The position numbers and the translations under genes were made by a program. DNA of 64,000 bases from Corynebacterium sp. Marseille-P3884 (GTDB lineage Bacteria > Actinomycetota > Actinomycetes > Mycobacteriales > Mycobacteriaceae), in the NCBI RefSeq assembly GCF_017942225.1, contig NZ_JAGKSD010000010.1, forward strand, positions 1 through 64,000, given 5' to 3'. Below are positions 39,017 through 47,659 of this stretch, piece by piece. The notes under the pieces are model-generated. The model made no database searches and was not told the origin of the DNA. It saw only the letters and a list, made by a program, of their open reading frames with translations. Positions within the stretch are counted from its first letter, which is position 1. Each line of letters starts with the position of its first letter.

Positions 39017-39058
39017 AATTAAACCAGTCCAACTTTCGGGGGCCAGTTCACATTTGCA

Positions 39059-39072
39059 CTGGTAGGGGCCTT
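39059..39072 (-). terminator. Proximal arm of the initiator-tRNA terminator, split by the IS
   Basis: Read on the minus strand, AAGGCCCCTACCAG follows the tRNA by 7 nt. Its partner arm CTGGTAGGGGCCTT, with the run CTTTATTTTG after it, is now at 37608-37595, on the other side of the 1439-bp element. Without the element the hairpin would have a 14-bp stem and an 8-nt loop (TGCAAATG). Confidence 0.85.
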
Positions 39073-39079
39073 ATCTTAG

Positions 39080-39153
39080 TAGCGGGGGCTGGATTCGAAC
39101 CAACGACCTCTGGGTTATGAGCCCAGCGAGCTACCGAGCTGCTCCACCCCGCG
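39080..39153 (-). tRNA. Initiator tRNA-Met (CAU)
   Basis: 74 nt on the minus strand beginning CGCGGGGTGGAGCAGC, anticodon CAT in CTGGGCTCATAACCCAG, T-arm GTTGGTTCGAATCCAGC. It has the features of an initiator: three G:C pairs under the anticodon loop (GGG/CCC) and no Watson-Crick pair at position 1:72. CCA is not encoded. A promoter fits on the same strand: TTGGCC, 17 nt, TATAGT (39202-39197), about 44 nt upstream. Confidence 0.95.
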
Positions 39154-39224
39154 TCGGGCGACTACTCGCCTGCTGCCGTGATCGGCAACGGCGTTAACTA
39201 TACGCACGACACCATAAAAGGCCA

Positions 39225-39259
39225 AATCCCCTGGCCAGACAGATTCCGGCCAGGGGATT
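39225..39259 (-). terminator. Rho-independent terminator of the UPF0182 gene
   Basis: AATCCCCTGGCC (39225-39236) and GGCCAGGGGATT (39248-39259) form a perfect 12-bp stem with an 11-nt loop, followed on the minus strand by TTGGCCTTTTA. The tail doubles as the -35 region of the tRNA promoter. Confidence 0.85.
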
Positions 39260-39283
39260 GTTCACCCTTTGTTCACCGTGGGA

Positions 39284-42253
39284 CTACTGGATGTTCTGGT
39301 AGTTCTCCACGGCGCGGTCGAGCTTGTCCAGGGCACGGCCGTATTCCTCGAAGGAGCCGTCGCGGGCATCCTCGATACCGCGGAGGGCGTCGTCGATGTC
39401 CTTGAGGGCGCTGTCCTTGTCGCCGCCGGACGGGGCGTCGTCAGGCTTGTTCTCGTCGGCGGGTTGCTCCTCGCCGTCTTGCGGCTCGGCCTCGGTGTCG
39501 GGAACGCCTTCGCCGGCGATGCTGATGTCCTGGGCTTCCTTAGCGTCGATGCCGACCTGGCTTAGGGCCTGGGAGACGGTCGGGGCGTAACCCACGCGGT
39601 CCTTGTAGAAGACCAGCACGCGAAGCAGCTTCGGGAAGGCGGATGCCTGGTCCTTGCGCTGCGAGTAGATCGGTTCAACGTAGAGGATCTCGCCGTCGCC
39701 GACCGGGAGAGTCAGCAGGTTGCCGTTCTTCAGGGTGTTGGACCCCTCCCACAGGGTGCGGTCGCGGGCGACTTGGTCGGACGACATCAGGGCGTCCTGG
39801 GCCTGCTTCGGACCGCGGGTCTGCGTATTGGTCGGCAGAACGCGGACGGTGATGTGGCCGAAGTTCTCCGGGTCGGAGGACACAGCCATGTGGGCGGCGA
39901 GGAACTCGCGGTCCAGGCCGCGGTACGGGGTGATGAGCTGGAAGGACGGGTTCTTCGTCTTAGGGTCAGCTGCCACGACGTAGTACGGCGGCTGGTTCAG
40001 CTCGTTGCGGCCTTCCGGTGCGGTCGGATCGTTCGGGACGGACCAGAAGGCGTCGTTGTTGAAGAAAACGCCCGGGTCGGACACGTGGTAGCGGGCCAGC
40101 AGCTCACGCTGAACCTTGAACAGATCCTCCGGGTAACGGAGGTGCTCGCGAAGGTCCTCGGAGATCTCCGACGACGGGTGGACGGTGTCCGGGAAGACAC
40201 CCATCCACGCCTTGAGAACGGGGTCCTCCTCGTCGAAGGCGTAGAGGTCCACGCTTCCGTCGTAGGCGTCGACGGTGGCCTTGACGGAGTTGCGGATGTA
40301 GCCGACCTCGTTGTTGACCAGACGCTGGTCAGTACCCTCCGGGTTCAGTGCGTCCACCGTGGTGGACTGCAAGGAGGTGCGGGTGGAATACGGCAGCGCC
40401 GACAGCGTGGTGTAGCCGTCGACGACCCACTTGATGCGGCCGTCGATAACTGCGGGGTAGGTCTGCTGGTCGGTGGTGAGCCACGGCGCGACGCGCTCCA
40501 CGCGCTCACGCGGGTCGCGGTCGTAGAGGATGCGGGAATTATCACCGACGCGGTCGGACAGGATGAGGTTAAGCTCCTGGTACTTGATCGCGTAGGCGAC
40601 GCGGTCGATCCAGTTGCCGATGCCGACGCCGCCCTCACCGTCATAGGTGAACTGGGTGCCGTCGGTGTCGTACTCGAGCGGGCCCTGGCCCACGTCGCCG
40701 ACAACGGCATAGTCGAGGCCGTCCTCGGCGGAAGAGATGACCGGGCCGTAGTACACGCGCGGCTGGTCCACACGGATGCCCAAGTCCTCAGCGTCCTTCT
40801 TCTCCGCGGCGTTCTCGTTGGCCTGCAGGTCGGAGACGGTGAAGACAGGGAGGCCGCCGCGGGTGGAGCCGGCATCCTGGGCTGCTTCGTCGACAATGCT
40901 TGCCTGCGCGGCGACGAAGCCGTTGCCGTGGGTGTACACGGTGTGGCGGTTCAGCCAGTCCTTCTGGTTTTCCTGCAGGGCGTTCGGATCGAGCTCGCGG
41001 GCGGCCACGACATAGTCGCGCAGTTCGCCGTCGACGGTGTAGCGGTCCATGGCCAGGCTGTCCGGGAAGCCGTAGAAGTTCTTCAGCTGCTGGTTCTGGG
41101 TGAAGGTCGGACCGAGGATGTCCGGGTCGAGCAGGCGGATATTCGAAATGGTGGCGGACTCGTTGCCGACCTCGCTGTCGTCGGTCTTCTCCGCGCCCCA
41201 GTTGTTTTCGTAAGTGACCTTGTCGTCGGTAAGCCCGTATGCCTCACGGGTGGCCTCGATATTGCGGGCGATGTACTCGGACTCGCGTTCCTGGCGGTTC
41301 GGGTTGACGGAGAACTGCTGAAGCAGAGCCGGCCACGCCTGGCCGATGACCAAGGAGGACAACACCATCAGCACGGTCGCCATGACGGGAACACGCAGGT
41401 CCCTGAACACGACGGACGCGAAGAATGCGGCAGCGACCAAGATCGCGATGACCATGAGGATGATGCGTGCCGGAAGCTGTGCATTGATATCGGTGTAGGA
41501 GGCACCGGTGAAAATATCGTTGCGGTCGAACAGGAGGCTGTAGCGCTGCAGCCAGTAATCGAGCGCCTTGACCAGCATCCACAGACCAGCCGTGACGGCG
41601 AGCTGGATCAGCGCCGGACGGGAAATATGGCCCTTGGTGCCTGCGGCCTGACTGGCAATACGAATGCCGCCGAGCAGGTAGTGGCCGACCAGGCCGACCA
41701 GGAAGGCGACGACCAGCAGCATCGACAGCACGCTGACGATCGTGGTGAGCGCCGGCAGAGCGAAAGCGTAGAAGCCGAGGTCGCGACCGAACTGCGCGTC
41801 GGTGGAACCGAATTGGCCACCATTGAGCCACAGCATGAAGGTGCGCCACGTGCTCTGGCCGAGAAGACCGGACACCAGACCAACGGCGAGCGGCACCCAT
41901 CGCAGCAGCGGGCGAAGACCGGACTGGATGGCGGCACGGTTGACCGTCATCGGCGAATTCGGGTCGCCCAAGAAATCGTCATCACGCTCGCGTCCGCGCC
42001 ATGCGAAAAAAGCTGCGGCCCACGTGATCGCGGCGCCGACCAGGCCGAAGATCACAAACAGCGCGACGCGCGCCAGGATGGTCTTTGTGAACACCCCGCG
42101 GTAGTCCAACTCACCGAACCAGCGGAAGTCGGTGTACACACCGACCAGCATCGGAACGAGGAAGAGCACCAGGGCGATGAGCCCGAGGATGATCGCGAGT
42201 CTATTCGAGGACTTCCCCGGCTTTGGGCGGGGGCGGTTGAGGCGCGTGGCCAA
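39284..42253 (-). CDS. UPF0182 family membrane protein
   Basis: 989 residues starting at a TTG (42253) with GGAGCTGGA upstream. Seven or so membrane helices fill the first third (first one about 20-42), then a large extracytoplasmic domain (about 320-890) and an acidic, Asp/Glu-rich C-terminal tail. Full family length. The family is universal in actinobacteria and has no proven function. Neighbouring genes (PPA1309, YlbL-like protease, DUF2342) are its usual company. It ends at the terminator at 39225-39259. Confidence 0.93.
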   Translation of the reverse strand: MATRLNRPRPKPGKSSNRLAIILGLIALVLFLVPMLVGVYTDFRWFGELDYRGVFTKTILARVALFVIFGLVGAAITWAAAFFAWRGRERDDDFLGDPNSPMTVNRAAIQSGLRPLLRWVPLAVGLVSGLLGQSTWRTFMLWLNGGQFGSTDAQFGRDLGFYAFALPALTTIVSVLSMLLVVAFLVGLVGHYLLGGIRIASQAAGTKGHISRPALIQLAVTAGLWMLVKALDYWLQRYSLLFDRNDIFTGASYTDINAQLPARIILMVIAILVAAAFFASVVFRDLRVPVMATVLMVLSSLVIGQAWPALLQQFSVNPNRQERESEYIARNIEATREAYGLTDDKVTYENNWGAEKTDDSEVGNESATISNIRLLDPDILGPTFTQNQQLKNFYGFPDSLAMDRYTVDGELRDYVVAARELDPNALQENQKDWLNRHTVYTHGNGFVAAQASIVDEAAQDAGSTRGGLPVFTVSDLQANENAAEKKDAEDLGIRVDQPRVYYGPVISSAEDGLDYAVVGDVGQGPLEYDTDGTQFTYDGEGGVGIGNWIDRVAYAIKYQELNLILSDRVGDNSRILYDRDPRERVERVAPWLTTDQQTYPAVIDGRIKWVVDGYTTLSALPYSTRTSLQSTTVDALNPEGTDQRLVNNEVGYIRNSVKATVDAYDGSVDLYAFDEEDPVLKAWMGVFPDTVHPSSEISEDLREHLRYPEDLFKVQRELLARYHVSDPGVFFNNDAFWSVPNDPTAPEGRNELNQPPYYVVAADPKTKNPSFQLITPYRGLDREFLAAHMAVSSDPENFGHITVRVLPTNTQTRGPKQAQDALMSSDQVARDRTLWEGSNTLKNGNLLTLPVGDGEILYVEPIYSQRKDQASAFPKLLRVLVFYKDRVGYAPTVSQALSQVGIDAKEAQDISIAGEGVPDTEAEPQDGEEQPADENKPDDAPSGGDKDSALKDIDDALRGIEDARDGSFEEYGRALDKLDRAVENYQNIQ

Positions 42254-42339
42254 AATCCAGCTCCTTATCAGGCTTGTGGCATTCTATTAAGCTCTAACAC
42301 TAAATTGTTCAACGCCTAAAAGACCAGAAGGGTTCCCTC

Positions 42340-42873
42340 TTGCCCCAGTTACAACGCCCCCAGCAGGCTCTGAACAAGGCCATGATGGAAGCTGTTGAAT
42401 TCGTCCACGCCGAAGGGTGGGATGCCTCCCCTACCCTCTTCGCGCTGGTGCCCACGGAATTGGTGGCGGATCAGCTCGCCTCGTTGGAGGAGGAAACAGC
42501 ATCGCCGCTGACGCTGATCGTGCAAGAGGATATGCCGGAGCATATTCAACCGGGCTCGGATGAATTGGGGGATTACCTCACCCGTTTGGTGTGGCCCGCG
42601 GAGATCGAGGGGCTCGTGCTCGCCCAGGAGATCATGTTCAAAGACACCGCTGACGCTTCAGCAGATTCCGCGCGCCCGGCGCGGTTGTTCTCCGGTGTGC
42701 TGCGCGAGGAAGGCATCGAGCAGACCTTGCTGCAGTTGCGCCCGACAGAGGAGGAATTGGAGGAAGCAGGCCCCTTCGCGCAAGATGAGATTCAGTTGCG
42801 CGGCGGCCCAGGCGTCGCACCCGCCGTTCTGGGCGCGCTGCGCTACAGCTTGGACAACGAGGAAATAGACTAG
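42340..42873 (+). CDS. PPA1309 family protein
   Basis: 177 residues from a TTG at 42340 (MPQLQRPQQALNKAMMEAVE). Acidic, soluble, no catalytic motif. VEFVHAEGWDASPTLFALVP and LRGGPGVAPAVLGALRYSLDNEE are typical blocks of this actinobacterial family of unknown function. Divergent from UPF0182 with 86 nt between them. Confidence 0.85.
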   Translation: MPQLQRPQQALNKAMMEAVEFVHAEGWDASPTLFALVPTELVADQLASLEEETASPLTLIVQEDMPEHIQPGSDELGDYLTRLVWPAEIEGLVLAQEIMFKDTADASADSARPARLFSGVLREEGIEQTLLQLRPTEEELEEAGPFAQDEIQLRGGPGVAPAVLGALRYSLDNEEID

Positions 42874-42901
42874 AGCACGTCGATCAAAGGAGTCCGCTGC
42901 C

Positions 42902-43594
42902 GTGCTGTCCCCCACGCTCACCCGCCGCACGTTCGCCCGCCGCGCGTGCATCCCCGCCGCGCTCGTGCTCGCTCTCGGGCTGTCCGCCTGCTCGTCGAAT
43001 GAGGAAGAACCCGCCGAGCCGACCACGGAATCGTCAGAGGCACCCGAAACGACAGAATCCACGAGCAGCGAAGAGGACTCGGAAACGACGACAACCTCGA
43101 CGACATCGCCCGCGGCAGAAACCAGCAGCAAGGGCCGTTGGATGAACGGCGGCGGCAGCGCGGACAAGCTCGAGGAAGTCCGCGAGACGTTCGCGTCGCT
43201 CGCGCCAGAATCGCTTTTCGACGCCTTGGAGACCTGCACCGAAACAAGCCTTCGCAGCTCGTATGACTGCAGCGGTAAAGAAATCGGCCAGTTCCAGTTC
43301 TTCGAATCCGAAGCCATGGCGAAGGACACCGCGAATGTCTTGGAGGGGCTGAAGAGCTCCACCATCGTCGAGGAGACCGAAAACCAGCTCGTTGGCTGGA
43401 GCATGATCGGCCGCACAGCCGTCATCACCGTCGTCAATGTTGAAGAGGGCAAGGTCCTCCAGCAGATGATGTCGTCCGAGATGGAGGACCCGCGCGACCG
43501 GATCTACGAGCTCGGCCTCGCCGAGAAGGGCGCGGACGAGTCCGAAACTGCCCCCTCCTCTGCTGCCAAGGAATTATCGGAGAAAACAAGCTAG
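42902..43594 (+). CDS. Putative lipoprotein with Ser/Thr/Glu-rich linker
   Basis: 230 residues from a GTG at 42902, with AAAGGAG about 9 nt upstream. Twin-arginine-like start (TRRTFARRA), hydrophobic core and lipobox LSAC with Cys30, then a disordered linker of Thr, Ser and Glu (about 31-76). The folded part (85-205) has two Cys, probably one disulfide, and no known catalytic motif. Function unknown. Convergent with the ATPase, overlapping its stop by 4 nt. Confidence 0.78.
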   Translation: MLSPTLTRRTFARRACIPAALVLALGLSACSSNEEEPAEPTTESSEAPETTESTSSEEDSETTTTSTTSPAAETSSKGRWMNGGGSADKLEEVRETFASLAPESLFDALETCTETSLRSSYDCSGKEIGQFQFFESEAMAKDTANVLEGLKSSTIVEETENQLVGWSMIGRTAVITVVNVEEGKVLQQMMSSEMEDPRDRIYELGLAEKGADESETAPSSAAKELSEKTS

Positions 43595-44877
43595 TCACCG
43601 TTGCGGACCGATGTCCAAAGCCTGTCGACCGGCAGCACGTGCAGCCGGTCTTCATAGGTGTATGACCTCGGCCCGGTTGTGAACACCACACCAGCGACAA
43701 ACCTGTCGCCCGTCAGATCTCGCAGCTGCTGGAGTCCCTTGAAATCAGATCCGGGTGCACGCTCGTTGGCTTTGACCTCGAAGGCGAGAATGCTTCCATC
43801 CGGACGCTCCATGACCAAATCGACCTCGACACCGTCGCTTGTGCGCCAGTGGCCGAGAGTCGCCCCTTCTTCCAACCACGACGCTTGTTTCCGCAACTCG
43901 CCGACAACGAAAGTCTCAAGAAGATGCCCGAAGCTACTCAAAGACTGAGGGTCTAGTCCGGTGAGCTTTGCCGGCGTCAGCTGAAGCAACCGAGCAGCGA
44001 CTCCTGAATCGACGACGTGGATCTTAGGAGCGCTAGTCACTCGACTCCGTAGAGTCTTTCCCCAGGCGCCAAGCCGGGAGACGAGGAAGAGGTCTTCCAG
44101 TAAGCGAAGGTGTGATTCTACCGTTTTACGATCGACCCCCATCTGCTGAGCAGCCGAGGTGATATTCAGCAATTGCCCTGTCTGCGAGGTCAGGTAGCGC
44201 AGGAAATCACCAAGCGCTTGCCTATCGCGGATGCGACTCAGTTCAGTCGCATCCCGCTCCACACTGGTGTGCACGAAATCGTCGAACCAACGGCCACGCG
44301 CCGAGGCTGACCGCCGCAATGCCAGTGGCATTCCCCCGGCGCAAACACGCTCCACGTATTCCGAGCGCAACGTATCCGAGGTGAGCACCGACTGCACGGC
44401 ATCTTCGGGATTTTCCCACAGACATTCGAGCAGATCCTCTCTGACGCCGGCGATCTCACCCTGCGACAACGGCCAAATCGTTATCGGATGAATTCGTCCG
44501 GTCAAAGCCTGCGCCGTCTGAGGCAAGGCATCGTGCCGTGTCGACCCTGTGACCACAGCGGTGCCTGGCTGACTCCCTTCTTCATTCAAGCGCGCTTTGA
44601 TCGCGTCGAGAATTGCCGGGAGCTTTTGATATTCGTCGACACAGAGCGGTGTTCCCGCTTTCGCAGTCGCGGAGAGATTACCCCTCACTGCTTCCAGCAC
44701 ATTGATGTCGTCGAGATCGAGGAGCTCACCTTTGGCTTCACGGCAGTAGCTTCTCAAAACAGTCGACTTTCCTACCGAACGAGGGCCGTGCAGTGCGACG
44801 ACAGGCTCCTCTAGGGAAAGGCCACGCAAAAGGTCAGAAATACGGCGTGAAACTATTGTCTCGAGGCGGTCACTCAT
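43591..44877 (-). CDS. AAA ATPase with DUF4143 domain
   Basis: 428 residues. Walker A GPRSVGKST (about 32-40), then Walker B in AGTPLCVDEYQKLP. The second half is DUF4143 (winged helix VDRKTVESHLRLLEDLFLV, then a nuclease-like fold with EVDLVMERPDGSILAFEVKA). This E-VDLV-EVK arrangement resembles PD-(D/E)XK nucleases. Family function is unclear; toxin-like or DNA-related roles have been suggested. Four 23-bp iterons lie just upstream. Confidence 0.88.
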   Translation of the reverse strand: MSDRLETIVSRRISDLLRGLSLEEPVVALHGPRSVGKSTVLRSYCREAKGELLDLDDINVLEAVRGNLSATAKAGTPLCVDEYQKLPAILDAIKARLNEEGSQPGTAVVTGSTRHDALPQTAQALTGRIHPITIWPLSQGEIAGVREDLLECLWENPEDAVQSVLTSDTLRSEYVERVCAGGMPLALRRSASARGRWFDDFVHTSVERDATELSRIRDRQALGDFLRYLTSQTGQLLNITSAAQQMGVDRKTVESHLRLLEDLFLVSRLGAWGKTLRSRVTSAPKIHVVDSGVAARLLQLTPAKLTGLDPQSLSSFGHLLETFVVGELRKQASWLEEGATLGHWRTSDGVEVDLVMERPDGSILAFEVKANERAPGSDFKGLQQLRDLTGDRFVAGVVFTTGPRSYTYEDRLHVLPVDRLWTSVRNGD

Positions 44878-44920
44878 ATCAGTATCCCCCTAGTGCTTTG
44901 ATCTGCACCTATCATGCCAT

Positions 44921-45008
44921 ACTCCCCAATCATGAGCGGCTTAACTCCACAATCGTGAGCGGCTTAACTCCCCAATCGTGAGCGGCTTAACTCCCCAATC
45001 GTGAGCGC
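44921..45008. repeat. Four tandem 23-bp iterons
   Basis: A 23-bp unit starting ACTCCCCAATCGTGAGCGGC repeats at 44921, 44944, 44967 and 44990 (the last is partial, about 19 bp). Units differ at one or two bases. They end 43 nt upstream of the ATPase start and reach almost to the end of the convergent... same-strand YlbL-like gene. Identical spacing of just over two helical turns puts all copies on one face of the DNA. Confidence 0.9.
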
Positions 45009-45015
45009 TCCGGCC

Positions 45016-46110
45016 CTACTCAGCCTCGCAGGTCTGTACTTCTTGGCCGGTGGAGAAGTCGTGCATGGCGCTGATGGCGTCGTCAAGCGTGCTTACTTTG
45101 GCAACGACCATGTCGCCGCTGTCGACCTTGCGTGCTTCGGCGCAATTCTTTTCGGGCGCGAGGAAGAGCTCGGCGCCGCCATCGCGCGCGCCCTCGATCT
45201 TGTGCGTGATGCCGCCGATGGGGCCGACGGTGCCGTCCTCCCGGATGGTGCCGGTGCCTGCAACATTGCGGCCGCCGTTGAGCTCGCCGGGCGAGAGTTT
45301 GTCGATGACGGCGAGCGAGAAGATCATGCCGGCGGACGGGCCGCCGACGTCGTTGAGGTTGTAGGTGACGTTGATGTCGCCGGCGGGTTCGGACGTCATC
45401 GTGACACCGAGCAACGGCTGTTCCTTGTCCTCCGGGTTTTCGCCGAGGGTGATCGTGGTGTCTTGCTTATCGCCGTCGCCGCGGATGAAAGTGACGGTCA
45501 CGTCATCGCCCGGCTTCTTCGCGCGGACCTTGTCTTGGATCTGCTGCGGTTCGGTGACCTCCTCGCCGTCGATCGCGGTGATGGTGTCGTCGGGTTTGAG
45601 CGCATCCGCTGCGGCGGTATCGGGCAGCACGTCGTGGACGATGACCTTCGTCGGCTCACCCAGGTGCTTCATTGCGGCGACGGTCGCGGCGGCCTCGGAT
45701 GCGACGAAGGAAGCCTCGTTGTGCTTGCGCATCTCCTCGTCGGTCATGTCTTTGGGGAGGATCTGGCCGATGGGCACGAGCGTGTCGTTGGAGAACAGCC
45801 AGCGGCCGATCGCCTGCCCCATCGTCATGTTGGTGCGCACGGACACGGTGGTCATATCCAGCGAGCCGGAGGTCTCGTCGACCTCGCCACCTTCGATCTC
45901 GATGACCGGGGTGCCCTCCACTTCAGCCAGGGTATTGAACGTCGGGCCGGCGCTTTCCGCAGCGTACGGCACTGTCAGCTTGACCGGCGTGCCCGGGATG
46001 CCGCCGAGCATGAGCATCAGCGCCATCACCGCGAGGGGCACGCCGCCCCAGATGGCGGCGCGGCGAGTCGAACGCTGGGCATCGGTCTGGTCTGCTGCGG
46101 GATTTTCCAC
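45016..46110 (-). CDS. YlbL-like Lon-type serine protease with PDZ domain
   Basis: 364 residues from the GTG at 46110 (start ENPAADQTD after the initiator), chosen because the longer frame to 46428 is low-complexity antisense of the next gene. One membrane helix (about 18-38), then a PDZ domain (about 160-245: VLPDTAAADALKPDDTITAI) and an S16 protease domain with the Ser in GGPSAGMIF and the Lys in ITHKIEGARD forming the Ser-Lys dyad. Membrane-anchored quality-control protease, facing outward. Divergent from the DUF2342 gene. Confidence 0.9.
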   Translation of the reverse strand: MENPAADQTDAQRSTRRAAIWGGVPLAVMALMLMLGGIPGTPVKLTVPYAAESAGPTFNTLAEVEGTPVIEIEGGEVDETSGSLDMTTVSVRTNMTMGQAIGRWLFSNDTLVPIGQILPKDMTDEEMRKHNEASFVASEAAATVAAMKHLGEPTKVIVHDVLPDTAAADALKPDDTITAIDGEEVTEPQQIQDKVRAKKPGDDVTVTFIRGDGDKQDTTITLGENPEDKEQPLLGVTMTSEPAGDINVTYNLNDVGGPSAGMIFSLAVIDKLSPGELNGGRNVAGTGTIREDGTVGPIGGITHKIEGARDGGAELFLAPEKNCAEARKVDSGDMVVAKVSTLDDAISAMHDFSTGQEVQTCEAE

Positions 46111-46201
46111 GGATGTAAAGCCTACATTGTGCCCTCGTGTTCGCTGACAGCGTTCCTCCCATCGTGGACCGGCCCTGATACCCGCCGGTAGGCTTGCCAC
46201 C

Positions 46202-47659
46202 ATGGTTAACGGATTCGGGTTCTCTTTCCCCAACGACGACGATCGCGACCGCGACCGCGACCGCGATGACGACCGCGACGGCGGCCGTGATGACGGCGAC
46301 GGTCGCAATGACCGCGGCGACGACCCGTTCGGCCAGTTCGGCTTCGCCTTCGGCAACGGGGGCAACGCGAATTTCAGCGGCAACCTCGGTGACATCCTCG
46401 GCCAGTTCGGCGAGATGCTCTCCGGCATGAGCCAGCAAGGCCAGCCGGGCCAGAAGGCTGAGAAGCCGAAGCGCGATCCGGTGAATTACGACGTGGCGCT
46501 GCGCACCGCGCGCCGGTCCATCAAGGAACCGAAGGGCATGACGGCAAACGACCGCACTGCGGTGACGGAATCGACCCGCTTGGCCAACTTGTGGCTCGAT
46601 GATGCCTCTTCTCTGCCCGATTCCGGTGCGCGGGCAGAGGCGTGGAGCGCAGACGAGTGGCTGACAAACACCCTGCCGACCTGGAAGCGCTTGGTCAGCC
46701 CTGTCGCGGAGCACATGGACCGCGCGCAGCTGGATGCGATGCCGGAGCAGGCCCGCGAGATTTTCGGGCCGATCACGCAGATGCTCGGTCACTTCAACTC
46801 CATGAATTTCGGTGCCAAGCTGGGCCAGGCGCTCGGCGACTTGGCTAACCAGGCTCTCACCGGAAACGACTTCGGCTTGCCCGTCGCCCCGAGCGGCGTG
46901 ATCGGCATCGTGCCGAAGAATATCGAGCCGATTTCCGACCAGCTGTCGGTGCCGGGCCAGGAAGTGCTCGTGTACATCTCCGCGCGCGAGGCCGCCCGCC
47001 AGCGCCTGTTCACCCACGTGCCGTGGCTGGTGGAACGCATCGTGTCCTCCGTCGAGGAGTACTCGATGGGCTTGGAGTTGGACACCTCCCACATCGAAGA
47101 GCAGCTCCGCAACCTGGACCTCGAATCGGGCGACCCGGCCAAGCTGCAGGAAGCGATGCAGGGAATGCAGGACATGGACATGTCCCCGCGCGTCACCTCG
47201 CGCAATGCCGCAGCTGCGTCCCGCTTGGAAACGCTGCTCGCGCTCGTCGAGGGCTGGGTCGAAGTGGTTGTCGAGGACGCGCTCAAAGAGCGCATTCCGT
47301 CCACGGCGGCTCTCACCGAGTCATGGGCACGCCGCCGCGCAACGGGCGGTTCAGCTGAGCATGCGTTCAACAACATCGTCGGCATCGAGCTCGGCGCGCC
47401 GAAGACCAACGAGGCCGCCGAGCTGTGGCGCCGGGCCACCACCGCCGTCGGTGTGGACCGCCGCGACAAAGTCTGGGACCACCCGGACTTCCTGCCCACG
47501 GCGGAGCACTTGGATAATCCAGCGGCCTTCATCGACACGCTTCTCGACGATGCGCCGGATGCCGATTTCGACGAGGAGATCGCCAAGCTCGAGGAGATGC
47601 TCGCCAATGAGCAGGGCCCGAGCGAGGACGAGCGCGGCAACGAGAAGGACGACGACTAG
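46202..47659 (+). CDS. DUF2342 zincin-like (zinc-dependent hydrolase) protein
   Basis: 485 residues. A TAGGCT -10 box ends 7 nt before the ATG (leaderless). The N terminus has a long Asp/Arg run (RDRDRDRDDDRDGGRDDGDG) and a Gly/Asn-rich stretch; the folded part starts near 95. EGWVEVVVEDALKERIPS is the family's helix with its Glu residues, but the REAAHQRLF histidine usual in my memory of the family appears as REAARQRLF, so one metal ligand may be lost or shifted. Function unknown; conserved next to YlbL-like protease. Confidence 0.85.
   Translation: MVNGFGFSFPNDDDRDRDRDRDDDRDGGRDDGDGRNDRGDDPFGQFGFAFGNGGNANFSGNLGDILGQFGEMLSGMSQQGQPGQKAEKPKRDPVNYDVALRTARRSIKEPKGMTANDRTAVTESTRLANLWLDDASSLPDSGARAEAWSADEWLTNTLPTWKRLVSPVAEHMDRAQLDAMPEQAREIFGPITQMLGHFNSMNFGAKLGQALGDLANQALTGNDFGLPVAPSGVIGIVPKNIEPISDQLSVPGQEVLVYISAREAARQRLFTHVPWLVERIVSSVEEYSMGLELDTSHIEEQLRNLDLESGDPAKLQEAMQGMQDMDMSPRVTSRNAAAASRLETLLALVEGWVEVVVEDALKERIPSTAALTESWARRRATGGSAEHAFNNIVGIELGAPKTNEAAELWRRATTAVGVDRRDKVWDHPDFLPTAEHLDNPAAFIDTLLDDAPDADFDEEIAKLEEMLANEQGPSEDERGNEKDDD

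Larger units (their letters stand above)
37612..39050 (+). mobile_element. Complete IS3-family insertion sequence, 1439 bp
   Basis: Terminal inverted repeats begin TGAACTGCTCCCCATTAGTT (left, 37612) and TGAACTGGCCCCCGAAAGTT (right, reading inward from 39050) and agree at about 22 of 27 positions. A 3-bp target duplication CAT flanks it (37609-37611 and 39051-39053). It carries orfA and orfB with an A7 frameshift site, so it looks functional. It sits in the loop of the terminator hairpin of the initiator tRNA gene. Confidence 0.92.

Noticed and set aside
39773..42319. 848-codon open frame antisense to the UPF0182 gene
   Set aside because: Shadow frame; the UPF0182 protein has full length, terminator and conserved order.
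44921..45008. CRISPR array or plasmid origin
   Set aside because: Units are directly adjacent with no spacers; no replication initiator gene of a plasmid type is next to them.
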